Position numbers and translations under genes: made by a program. The notes beneath the pieces are model-generated. The model searched no databases. It saw only the letters and a list, made by a program, of their open reading frames with translations, and was not told the DNA's origin. From positions 1 through 64,000 of the forward strand of contig CAYGDY010000004.1 in assembly GCA_964348795.1 (NCBI GenBank): a stretch of 64,000 nt of DNA, given 5' to 3'. Shown one piece after another: positions 33,741 through 42,190 of the stretch (positions are counted from its first letter, which is position 1; the number at the start of each line of letters is the position of its first letter). This DNA comes from JADLAT01 sp964348795. Its GTDB lineage: Bacteria; Pseudomonadota; Alphaproteobacteria; Micavibrionales; Micavibrionaceae.

Positions 33741-34763
33741 ATGTCCGATACCCTCTCCCAAGCCCGCCAGCAGGCCCCGAACGGGTCCGCACCCCGCAGT
33801 GTGTATGAGGGCGGAAATATCCTGAAAAGGGTCGGGAAAAAAGAGTATGTCACGGAAGTGCAGTTCCCGCATGATATCGGGAAGCTTTTCAAGCAGGCCC
33901 AGAGTTTGCGGCTGATGCTGGACCCTGTGCTTGATTTCAAGAACCCTGCGACGGGCATGCATAATTTCCCCGGGCTCAACAAGAATATTTTTGCAAAAAA
34001 CAGCAGATACAACAAAGCATTGAGTGTTCTCAGCGAGAAAACCGGAGAGGTGTTTATCGAGCGCTACAGGCTCCTCAGTCTTGCGCTGACACATGCACGG
34101 GTGGATGAAAAAATCTGCCATGTCGCGTGCGATAAGCTCCGCACAGCGCAGAATTTGCTGGAACAGCCGCCATCGAGAGCGCTATGGCTTTCCAAAAAAG
34201 TGTATAACGCTCAAAAATTCAGCAAGGACATGCTGTTGGAACAGCTGGCCCCCTTGAAAGAAGTCTTTGCGCGACATGCGGCCATTGCAAAAACGGATAT
34301 GGCCTCTCTCGAATTTCAACGGCAGGATAGCTTTCTGGTGGTGGAGGCCGTGGGGCCTGCGGCTGTCAAAAGTGTTAATCATTACCAGAGCGGGCTGGAT
34401 GCCCATGCGCACGCGCTCAAAGACGAGCTGAAGGCTCTGGGTGCGGCGGGGACGCTCAATAACCCGCAGGCGCTCTATGACCTGCTGGACCAGAGTCTGG
34501 CGTTCAAGACGGACTTGCTGGCGGATTTGATGAAATGCGAAATCAAGATGACCTCTTTGCCGCTGGCTTTTGTGAATGCGTGCAAGGGGGAAGGCGGCAG
34601 AAAGGACAGGGACCGCATGAATATCATTGCAGAGAATGCCAAAAATGCCTATGACGCGCTGTCTGTGCGGTCTGTCTTTATCGAGCAGGCGCTGGCCGAA
34701 CACCAGAAAATCAAGGATGAATTTCCCTTTCTGGCAGAGGGGCTGTATCACGATCTGGTGTAG
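33741..34763 (+). CDS. Unknown cytoplasmic helical protein in the Tad locus
   Basis: A 340-residue protein, not recognised. No signal peptide or membrane helix. It is predicted mostly helical, with charged and Leu-rich stretches (KSVNHYQSGLDAHAHALKD, LLDQSLAFKTDLLADLMKC). It has a near-consensus promoter and a good RBS of its own. The stop codon TAG is the first three bases of a 188-bp inverted-repeat element, so the original C-terminus may have been longer. Its position between tadC and tadD suggests a pilus- or surface-related role, but nothing in the sequence proves it. Confidence 0.75.
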   Translation: MSDTLSQARQQAPNGSAPRSVYEGGNILKRVGKKEYVTEVQFPHDIGKLFKQAQSLRLMLDPVLDFKNPATGMHNFPGLNKNIFAKNSRYNKALSVLSEKTGEVFIERYRLLSLALTHARVDEKICHVACDKLRTAQNLLEQPPSRALWLSKKVYNAQKFSKDMLLEQLAPLKEVFARHAAIAKTDMASLEFQRQDSFLVVEAVGPAAVKSVNHYQSGLDAHAHALKDELKALGAAGTLNNPQALYDLLDQSLAFKTDLLADLMKCEIKMTSLPLAFVNACKGEGGRKDRDRMNIIAENAKNAYDALSVRSVFIEQALAEHQKIKDEFPFLAEGLYHDLV

Positions 34764-34948
34764 GGCATGTGGACAATATCGACCTCTTCCTCTTCCTTGT
34801 TTACAAAGAGAAGCTTCTATCGCCTTTTGGCCTGCAAATGATGGTTTTCTGGGCTTCCGTTTCTCAAATACCCAAAAGTATTCTGCGATACGGTTCTGCT
34901 AAAACCAGCATTTTCGGCACAAAATCCTTCAATTGACCACATGCCCTA
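34761..34948. mobile_element. MITE-like element, 188 bp
   Basis: Terminal inverted repeats tagggcatgtggacaat (34761-34777) and attgaccacatgcccta (34932-34948) match in 16 of 17 positions. Both ends are TA, as in elements that insert at TA dinucleotides. The inside has no complete gene. The rest of the gap to 35080 contains only a family A fragment (gcgcaatgacggg). Confidence 0.65.
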
Positions 34949-35080
34949 GCCAGCGCAATGACGGGAGAGGGGTGAATTTGGATTACGGGAACTTTTAAAA
35001 AATAGAGCGTGCTCCCTCCATGATTTTGCGCTATAGTGGGTCAGAGTTTTTTCCACACCTCGTGTTCCAGAGGATTTTTC

Positions 35081-35725
35081 ATGTCGTGTTTTTCATTGAA
35101 GCGCTTGGGGTGCCTTGCGTTGGGGATTTGTTTTCTGGTCTGGCCTGCGCACGCGCAGGACGGGGGGGCGTCCGCGCCCCTGCCGCCGATTGATGTCATG
35201 CCCGCCGAAATGGCCTTCAAAAAAGGCCTGATGATAGACACCGATGCTATCACGCATCCCCCGCTGAAAATGACGCCTGACAAGTCGGAGATGATCCGGC
35301 TCGATGCCCCCGCCCACAGCGTGATCGTTGGAAATCCCAACCATTTGAGTGTGATAGCGGATTCCTCTCTGACGCTGGTGCTGGTGCCCCGTGCCCCTGG
35401 CGCGACATATCTGACTGTGCTGGGGCAGGCGGGCAGGGTGCTCATGCAACGACATGTGCTGGTCGCCAGCCCGCAGGAAAAATACATGCGGGTGCGCCGA
35501 TCCTGCGCTTCTGGCAAGTCTGCGGATTGTCAGGAAACCAGCGTATTTTATTGTCCCGATATGTGCCACAAGATTATTGTGAGTGACGGTGACAGTGCCA
35601 GCGCGAGCAGTGGTCAAGCGTCTGCGGCCTCTGCGGCAGGGACGGCAGGCTCCATGGCGCAGGGCACAACGGCAGACCCCGCAGGGGCGGATTCCGGAGA
35701 AACGGGGGATGAGGAAGGCGAGTAG
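35081..35725 (+). CDS. Pilus assembly protein with a CpaC-type N-terminal domain
   Basis: A 214-residue secreted protein. The ATG at 35081 (MSCFSLKRLG) gives a signal peptide ending PAHAQ; a GTG 15 codons upstream is also in frame. Residues about 50-125 match the pilus assembly N-domain found before secretins (EMIRLDAPAHSVIVGNPNHL, ...TLVLVPRAPGATYLTVLG). A Cys-containing segment (RRSCASGKSADCQ, CPDMCHK) follows, then a 50-residue Ser/Ala/Gly tail. There is no secretin core. It probably works with CpaC or CpaB in the periplasm; it lies just before tadD. Confidence 0.8.
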   Translation: MSCFSLKRLGCLALGICFLVWPAHAQDGGASAPLPPIDVMPAEMAFKKGLMIDTDAITHPPLKMTPDKSEMIRLDAPAHSVIVGNPNHLSVIADSSLTLVLVPRAPGATYLTVLGQAGRVLMQRHVLVASPQEKYMRVRRSCASGKSADCQETSVFYCPDMCHKIIVSDGDSASASSGQASAASAAGTAGSMAQGTTADPAGADSGETGDEEGE

Positions 35726-35838
35726 CGGCCTCTTTTCAGCGCTCTTGAAATATGCTAATTTTTCTGCAATACACTTCTGATACATCAATGATATCTCAAC
35801 ATTCTGACCCTGTGAGGGTCTTATACGGGAAATAAAAT

Positions 35839-36561
35839 ATGAAAACATACAGATCTTTGGTTTTGGGCGCAGTGGTTTGTCTTTCGCTTTCGGCGTGTCA
35901 GACCACAAACGGCAAAATGACAGACGCGCCGATGTTGTCGGCTTCCGTGGATTCTGCCACGGCGCGGGCGGCCAATGCGGCCGGAGATATCCCCGCCAAG
36001 CCGTTGCCTGTAGCGGAAAAGCTGTATAACAAGAACCCGTCCGACCCGCTGGCCGCGATGGAATATGCGCGCGCGCTGAGAGAGGCGAAATTCACAGAGA
36101 AGGCGCTGGAGGTTCTGAAACCCTTTGCGAAGAGCACGTCTGCGGTGCCTCCTGTTTTGCTGGAATATTCCTCTGTTTTGCTGGCCCGTGGTGATTATGC
36201 GGGAGCGGAGACCGCGGCCCGTAAGGTTGTGGCGCTGGACGCCGGCAATTACAAGGCGTATCACAATCTGGGTCTTGCGCTCGAAACGCAGGGCAAGCAT
36301 CCCGAGGCCGAACAGGCCTTCCGCAAGGGGCTGGATCTCTGGCAGGGGAACCCCACTACGGTCATGAATAATCTGGCGCTGAATCTGGCTTCGCAGGGGT
36401 ATCTGGATGAATCTGTCGATCTGCTGAGAAAGGCCCAGACTCTCTCGCCGCACCGCACCGAGATCGAACGGAATATCCGTATTGTCACCGCATTGCAACA
36501 GGCCGCCCGTGGCCCCGCCCCCAAGCCTGTGAAAAAACCCGCTGTTGGCGCGGACGGGTAG
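35839..36561 (+). CDS. tadD: TPR lipoprotein of the Tad system
   Basis: A 240-residue lipoprotein with lipobox LSLSAC (Cys20). Four to five tetratricopeptide units span residues about 60-215 (PSDPLAAMEYARALREAKF, ...NYKAYHNLGLALETQGKHPEA in part). TadD is thought to guide secretin assembly. The C-terminus is Pro/Lys-rich. RBS gggaaataaa is weak. Confidence 0.88.
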   Translation: MKTYRSLVLGAVVCLSLSACQTTNGKMTDAPMLSASVDSATARAANAAGDIPAKPLPVAEKLYNKNPSDPLAAMEYARALREAKFTEKALEVLKPFAKSTSAVPPVLLEYSSVLLARGDYAGAETAARKVVALDAGNYKAYHNLGLALETQGKHPEAEQAFRKGLDLWQGNPTTVMNNLALNLASQGYLDESVDLLRKAQTLSPHRTEIERNIRIVTALQQAARGPAPKPVKKPAVGADG

Positions 36562-36616
36562 GGGTCCCATTCCCGTGCGGGGCTCTGTGAAAGATTTTTT
36601 GCGTTAAAGGGGTCCG

Positions 36617-37531
36617 ATGCAGATTTATTTACCGATTGCGGAAATGGCCGTTGAGGCGGATTCCCTTTTTTTTCTGAGCGCGTTCGTGGGTCTTCTGTCC
36701 GGTATTTTTGGTGTGGGCGGCGGCTTTTTGACAACACCGTTTTTGATTTTTTCAGGTATTCCGCCCGCGATAGCCGTAGGGACGCAAGGGTGCCAGCTTG
36801 TCGCTTCCGGCGTGGCGGGCTCTCTGGCGCATCTGCGGCGGGGCAATGTCGACATCAAGATGGGCGGGGTCATGATGGCGGGGGGCCTGATGGGCTCTTT
36901 TATCGGGGCTTTTATTTTCAAGGCGCTGGAACTTTTGGGCCAGATTGATCTGGTCATTTCCCTGCTTTATATTTTGCTTTTGGGCTCGATCGGTCTTTTG
37001 ATGGTGCTGGAAACGGCGTCTTCTGTCTTTGTCAAAAAGACGGATATGACGAAAGCCTTCAATAAAGGCCAGCTGTCGCCGTGGGTGCAGGCCCTGCCGT
37101 ACAAGATGCGTTTTCCCCGCTCCAAGCTGTTTATCAGTGTGCTGGTGCCGGGCGGGATCGGGTTTGTGGGCGGCCTTCTGGCCTCTATTCTGGGGGTTGG
37201 CGGGAGCTTTTTGCTGGTCCCCGCGATGATTTATGTTCTGGGTATGCCGCCGTTGCTGGTGGCAGGGACTTCGCTGTTTCAGGTCATTTTTGTCACGGCC
37301 GGCGCCACGATCATGCATGCCTCTCTCAACCAGACGGTGGATGTGGTTCTGGGGCTGATCCTGATTGCGGGCGGGGTGCTTGGGGCGCAGATCGGCGTGG
37401 TGTTCGCCCGCTTCGTCAAGGGGCATATGGCCAGAATGTTGCTGGCGGCACTGATTCTGGCAGTGTGTATCCGGCTTTCCATGGAGCTGTTTATCCGGCC
37501 TGCGGATGTGTTTTCCACGGTGATTTTATGA
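36617..37531 (+). CDS. TauE/SafE family membrane exporter
   Basis: A 304-residue inner-membrane protein with 7-8 helices. The repeated family motif appears twice: GIFGVGGGFLTTP (about residue 29) and LASILGVGGSFLLVP (about residue 190). Family members export sulfite, sulfonates or related anions. It shares an ATGA overlap with the next gene, a TIGR02186-type protein, a pairing common in alphaproteobacteria. Confidence 0.9.
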   Translation: MQIYLPIAEMAVEADSLFFLSAFVGLLSGIFGVGGGFLTTPFLIFSGIPPAIAVGTQGCQLVASGVAGSLAHLRRGNVDIKMGGVMMAGGLMGSFIGAFIFKALELLGQIDLVISLLYILLLGSIGLLMVLETASSVFVKKTDMTKAFNKGQLSPWVQALPYKMRFPRSKLFISVLVPGGIGFVGGLLASILGVGGSFLLVPAMIYVLGMPPLLVAGTSLFQVIFVTAGATIMHASLNQTVDVVLGLILIAGGVLGAQIGVVFARFVKGHMARMLLAALILAVCIRLSMELFIRPADVFSTVIL

Positions 37532-38316
37532 GGCGGGCTTTCCGAAAAAATCTGCGTCAGGGCTTTGCCGTTTTTCTGGCCTCCGGCTTGGTCTTCGGGG
37601 GCATGATCCCTGCGCAGGCGGATTTGTTCATGCGTCCCGATCCGCTTGCGCTGGAACTGGTGCAGGACCATATCCTGATTTCAACGGGCTTTACCGGCGC
37701 TGTCCTGACGGTTTTTGGCAACAAGCGGGGTGACGGGGAAATTGTAATCCTTCTCGAAGGGCCCGAAAAAAACAATATGGTACGCAAAAAAGAGCGCGTG
37801 CTGGGCGCGTGGATGAACCGTTCATGGCTTCAGTTCAACCATGTGCCCGCCTATTATGATTACGCGGACAATGTGTTCAAGGATGCGGATTTGATGTCCG
37901 AAGACCGGTTGCGGCAGGAAAAGATCGGGGTGCAGGCGCTCTCGCCGGAGCCTGTGTTCGATATCTATGAAACCCCTTTGACCCGTGCCTTTCAGGAGGC
38001 CCTGATCCGCAACAAACAAAAACAGAATCTTTTTCCCGTGGCTTCGCGGAATATCGTATTTCTGGACAATGACCTGTTTCGGGTTGATTTTCCCTTGCCC
38101 TCCAACGTGCCACGGGGGGAATACACGGTGCGGGGGGTGCTGGTCCGTGACGGGCAGGTGGTGTTCGAGGCCACCCGCAAGATGAGCGTCGGGCAGGCCG
38201 GCCTCAGTGCAAAAATTTATAAAATGGCGCACCAGCAAAGCGCGCTGTATGGGGTGTTATGCGTTCTGATTGCGTGTGTTGCCGGCTGGGTTTCAAACTT
38301 GCTGGTACGGAAATAA
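37528..38316 (+). CDS. TIGR02186-type envelope protein
   Basis: A 262-residue protein starting at the ATG that overlaps the TauE stop (ATGA). Signal peptide or anchor at residues about 12-30 (ending PAQADL). The body has ALELVQDHILISTGFTGA and LLEGPEKNNMVRKKERVLG, characteristic of the alphaproteobacterial TIGR02186 family. One C-terminal membrane helix (LYGVLCVLIACVAGWVSNLL) leaves two residues after it. It may help the exporter; function unknown. Confidence 0.82.
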   Translation: MRRAFRKNLRQGFAVFLASGLVFGGMIPAQADLFMRPDPLALELVQDHILISTGFTGAVLTVFGNKRGDGEIVILLEGPEKNNMVRKKERVLGAWMNRSWLQFNHVPAYYDYADNVFKDADLMSEDRLRQEKIGVQALSPEPVFDIYETPLTRAFQEALIRNKQKQNLFPVASRNIVFLDNDLFRVDFPLPSNVPRGEYTVRGVLVRDGQVVFEATRKMSVGQAGLSAKIYKMAHQQSALYGVLCVLIACVAGWVSNLLVRK

Positions 38317-38338
38317 CGATGACAGGAAGGAGCTGAAG

Positions 38339-38821
38339 ATGCCACAATACAAGGATGCCTCGCAGGCAGTGTCACCGATGGTCTCACCGCAGGGGGGTGT
38401 GTATCTCCTGATCGCTGATGAAAGCGAGGAGTTTCAGAATGCCTTGAAAAAAACCGCGCAACTGGCCCAGCAGAATAACGGGCGGGTGGCGATTTTGTAT
38501 GTGATCGAGGAGCAGGCCTTTTTGCACTGGGGGTTGATCGAAAAACGCATTTATCATCACCAGCGCGCCGAGGCCGAAAAACGGGTGTGGGAGGTCGCAG
38601 GGCGTCTGATGGAGATGAATGGCGGCCAGCCCGCAATCTACTACATGAAGGAAGGCAAACCCCGCGAGGCGATTTTAGAGGTTCTGAACGAGGACCCCTA
38701 TATCAAGATGCTGGTGCTGGGCGCAGGGACGGAATCTTCCAACCCGCTGGTCTCCTATTTTACGCGGAAGGGGCTACGGGCGCTTCGCGTGCCGCTTTTG
38801 GTTGTGCCAGATCATGTGTAG
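38339..38821 (+). CDS. Universal stress protein (UspA family)
   Basis: A 160-residue single Usp domain. VYLLIADESEEFQNALKKT at the start, KPREAILEVLNEDPYIKMLVLG in the middle (given here in part), and a C-terminal nucleotide loop GAGTESSNPLVS. Start at 38339 is set by a strong RBS (aggaaggag). It is third in the TauE/TIGR02186 cassette, 22 bp after it. Confidence 0.85.
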   Translation: MPQYKDASQAVSPMVSPQGGVYLLIADESEEFQNALKKTAQLAQQNNGRVAILYVIEEQAFLHWGLIEKRIYHHQRAEAEKRVWEVAGRLMEMNGGQPAIYYMKEGKPREAILEVLNEDPYIKMLVLGAGTESSNPLVSYFTRKGLRALRVPLLVVPDHV

Positions 38822-38830
38822 AAATTTTTT

Positions 38831-38860
38831 TTGACATAATTTAATGTTTTGTGCTACGGT
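38831..38860 (+). promoter_or_regulatory. Promoter of the small lipoprotein gene
   Basis: TTGACA (38831-38836), 18-bp spacer, extended -10 TGCTACGGT (hexamer 38855-38860). RBS aaggaga follows at 38881. Confidence 0.55.
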
Positions 38861-38893
38861 CGCCCTGTTTACAAAAAACAAAGGAGATGTGAA

Positions 38894-39298
38894 ATGGATA
38901 AAAAGAGAATTACGGGCTTATTTTGTGCCTTGCCTTTGTTGGTGAGCCTGCAGGGGTGTGACGTGCAAGGCAGTGACCCCTATGACGATAACAATGTTTT
39001 AACGGCAGAAGAGGCAGAGTTTTATAGGTTTTCGGATAAAAAAACGGCAGAAATAGAAGAAGCTTTTAATAATAATGCACTGACGATTGAACAGAAATGC
39101 CGTGTTTCGGCAGGTCATATTGTGGCTGTTATAGAGGAAGGTGCAAATCTGGAAGGCAATGCGGGCTTAGCGTATCGTCGGTATGGGGACGATCCTGCTT
39201 TGCTGGTGGCTGAAACACAGAAAAGCTACAATAGCTGTGTAGATTTTCAGAAAGGCAAACAGGTTTCTAGGGTGTGGGGTTTGAATTCTCCGGAATAA
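38894..39298 (+). CDS. Small putative lipoprotein
   Basis: A 134-residue protein, not recognised. Signal peptide with lipobox VSLQGC (Cys23). The mature part is acidic at the start (DPYDDNNVLTAEEAE) and has two further Cys (QKCRVS, YNSCVD). The start ATG has a good RBS (aaggaga) and its own promoter. Codon use is more AT-rich than the neighbours. Confidence 0.65.
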   Translation: MDKKRITGLFCALPLLVSLQGCDVQGSDPYDDNNVLTAEEAEFYRFSDKKTAEIEEAFNNNALTIEQKCRVSAGHIVAVIEEGANLEGNAGLAYRRYGDDPALLVAETQKSYNSCVDFQKGKQVSRVWGLNSPE

Positions 39299-39334
39299 AC
39301 TCAAAAATTTTTGTGAAAAAAACAGGGCAAGAAG

Positions 39335-39440
39335 GCGCGCGGCAATCCAGAGGTTTCTTTTGTTTTTCTGGATTGCTTCGTTGGCCTTAGGGCCGCCTCG
39401 CAATGACGGTTTTTATCCTCAAATTATATGATTTTGGCTA
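39335..39440. repeat. Composite family A repeat, second copy of 15287-15393
   Basis: Inverted half gcgcgcggcaatccagaggt, full family A element, and the tail tttttatcctcaaattat. It matches the copy at 15.3 kb with about 10% difference, including the AT-rich tail. Confidence 0.85.
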
Positions 39441-39483
39441 TCGTTTCGATTTGAACCACGAAGGTCACGAAGGGGGCCTCGCT

Positions 39484-39575
39484 TTTTCTGGATCCCGTTC
39501 GTGCGAATTTTGCTTCGCAAAATGCCAACGGGATGACGGAAGGATGGTTTATTCTTATTGGAAACGACTATACAA
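39484..39575. repeat. Composite repeat E, right part
   Basis: ctggatcccgttcgtgcgaa, ttttgcttcgcaaaatgcc and acgggatgacggaaggatgg, followed by ttcttattggaaacgac. The element and its tail resemble 43009-43087. Confidence 0.75.
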
Positions 39576-39646
39576 AAAGGACTCGTTTTTATGCGGGGTG
39601 TGGCTATATAGTCTTTCAGACTCTAGACAAGGATGCGAGACTGCAT

Positions 39647-40201
39647 ATGTTCATACAAACCGAAGCTACCCCCAACCCCGCGACCATCAAATTTTTACCA
39701 GGTGTGATGGTGCTGGAGACGGGTGCGATGGATTTTTCCCGCGCGGGGGAGGCGGGTCCGTCGCCCTTGGCTGAACGGCTCTTTGCTTTGCAGGGGGTTG
39801 TGCGAGTCTTTTTGGGTGCTGATTTTATCTCGGTTTCAAAAGCGGAGGATACGGACTGGGCGATGCTCAAGCCTATGGTGCTGGCGGTGCTGATGGAGCA
39901 TTTTTCCACCGGCCAGCCTGTGATACGGGCGGGCTATGTGGCACCCGTCAAGCCTGATGCGGATCTTGATAATGAAATTGTAATTCAAATCAAAGAATTG
40001 ATAGAAACGCGCGTGCGCCCCATGGTGATGATGGATGGCGGGGACATTGTGTTTGACAGCTTTGAAGACGGGATTGTGTATCTGGAAATGCGCGGCGCCT
40101 GCGCGGGGTGCCCGAGCTCCACCGCCACCTTGAAGGCCGGTATTGAAAATATGCTCAAACACTTTATTCCAGAAGTGCGGGAGGTTCGTCCGGCGGCGTA
40201 G
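39647..40201 (+). CDS. nfuA: NifU-like Fe-S scaffold/carrier
   Basis: Fe-S carrier delivering clusters to target proteins. N-terminal Nfu_N domain MFIQTEATPNPATIKFLPG starts at the ATG at 39647; earlier in-frame starts lie in repeat sequence. The C-terminal NifU domain has IETRVRPMVMMDGGDI and the cluster CxxC in GACAGCPSS. Length 184. Its last 38 bp overlap the convergent polysaccharide deacetylase-like gene. Confidence 0.93.
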   Translation: MFIQTEATPNPATIKFLPGVMVLETGAMDFSRAGEAGPSPLAERLFALQGVVRVFLGADFISVSKAEDTDWAMLKPMVLAVLMEHFSTGQPVIRAGYVAPVKPDADLDNEIVIQIKELIETRVRPMVMMDGGDIVFDSFEDGIVYLEMRGACAGCPSSTATLKAGIENMLKHFIPEVREVRPAA

Positions 40202-41354
40202 CCGTTCTGTGCGCGGTGTCTGTCAGGGGGGCGGGTTGTTTAGTTGATGTCAGGGCGGGGCCGCTTGAAAGGCCCGTGTTTTCTGGCCTGTAGTACAAAA
40301 GCCCCAGCCAGCGCCATTGCGCTTCCTGATCGTCTGTTGCGGGGCCTGGCATGGTGCAGTTGATCCGGATTTTATCAATGCCGGTCAGAGGGGTGATGCT
40401 CCGGATTTCAATGCGGGCCCCCAGTCGCTCGATGTGTGGCGTGGCCTCTCCGGCAATAAAGCAAGACAGGTTTTGACTTTCATTGGCCAGCGCAGGCGGC
40501 AGGGTAAAACCCGTCATCCATTCCTGCGTACTTCGGAGCGCGGGATTTTCCGGCTCCAGTTCTGTCACGGGCAGGGGGAGGGCATGGGCCACCATCCGGA
40601 AGCGCTCCAGATCGCCGTAATGCTCCGTCATCGTAAAACGGGGCAGGGCATAAAAATCCGATTTTTGTGAAAGCGCCCCCGATTGAAGGCCAAAGGCCGC
40701 TGAAAATCCCTGACGGTGCGCCAGCGTCTTGAGGGTCAGAGAATATTCCCCGAACGGATAGGACAGCAGGTTGACTTCCTGTCCGAATTTTTCTCGAAAA
40801 CGCTGGCGGGCCTTGTTGAGCTGGCTGATCATGCCTTGTGCGGGCAGGCGGGTGATGTGGGAGGCGCTGGCGGGCAGAACGCCGAGGGTCACGGTCTCGT
40901 AGCGGGCCAGCGTCTGCAGGTCTGCCCAGCTCATGAAATCGGGCAGGGTTTGATCCAAAGGATCACTGGCGTAAAAGAGCGTAAAGGGAATTTTTTTTTC
41001 CAGCAGGCGGGGGATGGCGTTGCGATAGGTCGAACGATAGGCCCCGTCGAAGGTGAGGGCCAGCGTTCCCGCTGGCAGGGGCGTCCCGTTCCGGATGGCC
41101 TCCAAAATCTCTGGCAGGGGCCGGACATGATATCCGCCGCGCTCCAGCTCTGTCAGATGTTCCTCGAACTGCGCGGTCGGGAGCGTGCTGTCCGCTTCTG
41201 CTTCCTCCCCCACGCGCATATAGACGAGGATCACGGCTTTGACTGAATCTTCCGGCAGGGCGGCGGTCTGGGCCATGGCGGCCCCGCACCACACCCCCGC
41301 AAGAGCAAAGCCCATGGCAAAGGCAACTGTCAAAACCGTCCGAGGGGTGCGCAT
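40164..41354 (-). CDS. Polysaccharide deacetylase-like protein with degenerate active site
   Basis: A 396-residue secreted protein with a signal peptide (residues 1-29, ending AMAQT). The NodB-like fold is recognisable from QFEEHLTELERGGYHVRPL, then LALTFDGAYRSTYRNAIPRL and the later FGEYSLTL. The catalytic TFDDG reads TFDGA (residues 101-105), and the metal-binding H-x3-H motif is missing (LGVLPASASHITRL, 157-170). The family's YHRF reads YMRV. Likely a binding protein rather than an enzyme. The 3' end overlaps nfuA. Confidence 0.8.
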   Translation of the reverse strand: MRTPRTVLTVAFAMGFALAGVWCGAAMAQTAALPEDSVKAVILVYMRVGEEAEADSTLPTAQFEEHLTELERGGYHVRPLPEILEAIRNGTPLPAGTLALTFDGAYRSTYRNAIPRLLEKKIPFTLFYASDPLDQTLPDFMSWADLQTLARYETVTLGVLPASASHITRLPAQGMISQLNKARQRFREKFGQEVNLLSYPFGEYSLTLKTLAHRQGFSAAFGLQSGALSQKSDFYALPRFTMTEHYGDLERFRMVAHALPLPVTELEPENPALRSTQEWMTGFTLPPALANESQNLSCFIAGEATPHIERLGARIEIRSITPLTGIDKIRINCTMPGPATDDQEAQWRWLGLLYYRPENTGLSSGPALTSTKQPAPLTDTAHRTATPPDEPPALLE

Positions 41355-41515
41355 GGGGTATCATATAGCGCGGTTGAGGCTATTTGTCATCCGAATAGTG
41401 ATGGATGCCAGGGTAGACCCTAGATCCGTCACTCGTGAGAGGGGGTGGTTTTTTGTTTTGTTCTGCCGTATATCTAACGTCAGGTATCACATGGCAGAGA
41501 AAGGAACGGCAGAAT

Positions 41516-42118
41516 ATGGGCGGAACGGATGATGCACTCGGGGAACGGGCGCTGGATATTCTCTGGCGGGAGGCCCGGACGTATAATCGCTGGTGTGACA
41601 GGGATGTCCCCGAAACCCTTCTCCATGACCTGTATGACCTGCTGAAGCTGGCGCCTACGGGTGCGAATTGTTGCCCCGCCCGTTTTGTATTTCTCAAAAC
41701 GCCCGAAGCCAAGGCGCGTTTGAAACCGTTTCTGGACAAGGGGAATGTCGACAAGACGATGTCTGCGCCTGTGACGGCTCTGGTCGGGTACGATCCCAAA
41801 TTTTACGATTATTTGCCGGAATTGTTCCCGCATGCCGCCAATGCGCGGGGCTGGTATGCTGATGACGCTGAAAAAGCCGGAAAGGTTGCGGTGCTGAATG
41901 GCAGTTTGCAGGGCGCGTATCTGATTTTGGCGGCCCGTTCTCTGGGGCTGGATTGTGGCCCGATGGGGGGCTTTGACGCTGAAGGTGTGCGGAAGGAATT
42001 TTTTGATGAAACGGGTTTTATCCCGAATTTCCTGTGCAATATCGGCTATGGCACGCCCGAAGGGATGCATCCGCGCCTGCCGCGCCTGTCTTTTGATACG
42101 GCGTGCCGGATTCTTTAG
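41516..42118 (+). CDS. Nitroreductase family, RutE/HadB-like
   Basis: A 200-residue flavin reductase with the short RutE-type layout: WREARTYNRWCDRDVP (the usual RTHNxW is RTYNRW), APTGANCCPARFVFL, and SARSLGLDCGPMGGFD-like AARSLGLDCGPMGGFD. RutE reduces malonic semialdehyde in pyrimidine breakdown, but other rut genes are absent, so the substrate is open. ATG at 41516 with RBS agaaagga. Confidence 0.85.
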   Translation: MGGTDDALGERALDILWREARTYNRWCDRDVPETLLHDLYDLLKLAPTGANCCPARFVFLKTPEAKARLKPFLDKGNVDKTMSAPVTALVGYDPKFYDYLPELFPHAANARGWYADDAEKAGKVAVLNGSLQGAYLILAARSLGLDCGPMGGFDAEGVRKEFFDETGFIPNFLCNIGYGTPEGMHPRLPRLSFDTACRIL

Positions 42119-42176
42119 AACGTATCCGTAAAGAGGAATTTTGATGGGACTCTGCATTTATTTACGGATCAGTTCT
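42117..42176. repeat. 60-bp palindromic element between the nitroreductase gene and tsaB
   Basis: agaacgtatccgtaaa (42117-42132) and tttacggatcagttct (42161-42176) pair in 14 of 16 positions around a 28-nt loop. The left end overlaps the TAG stop of the nitroreductase gene. Confidence 0.6.
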
Positions 42177-42190
42177 GAGTTGAGGTGTGT

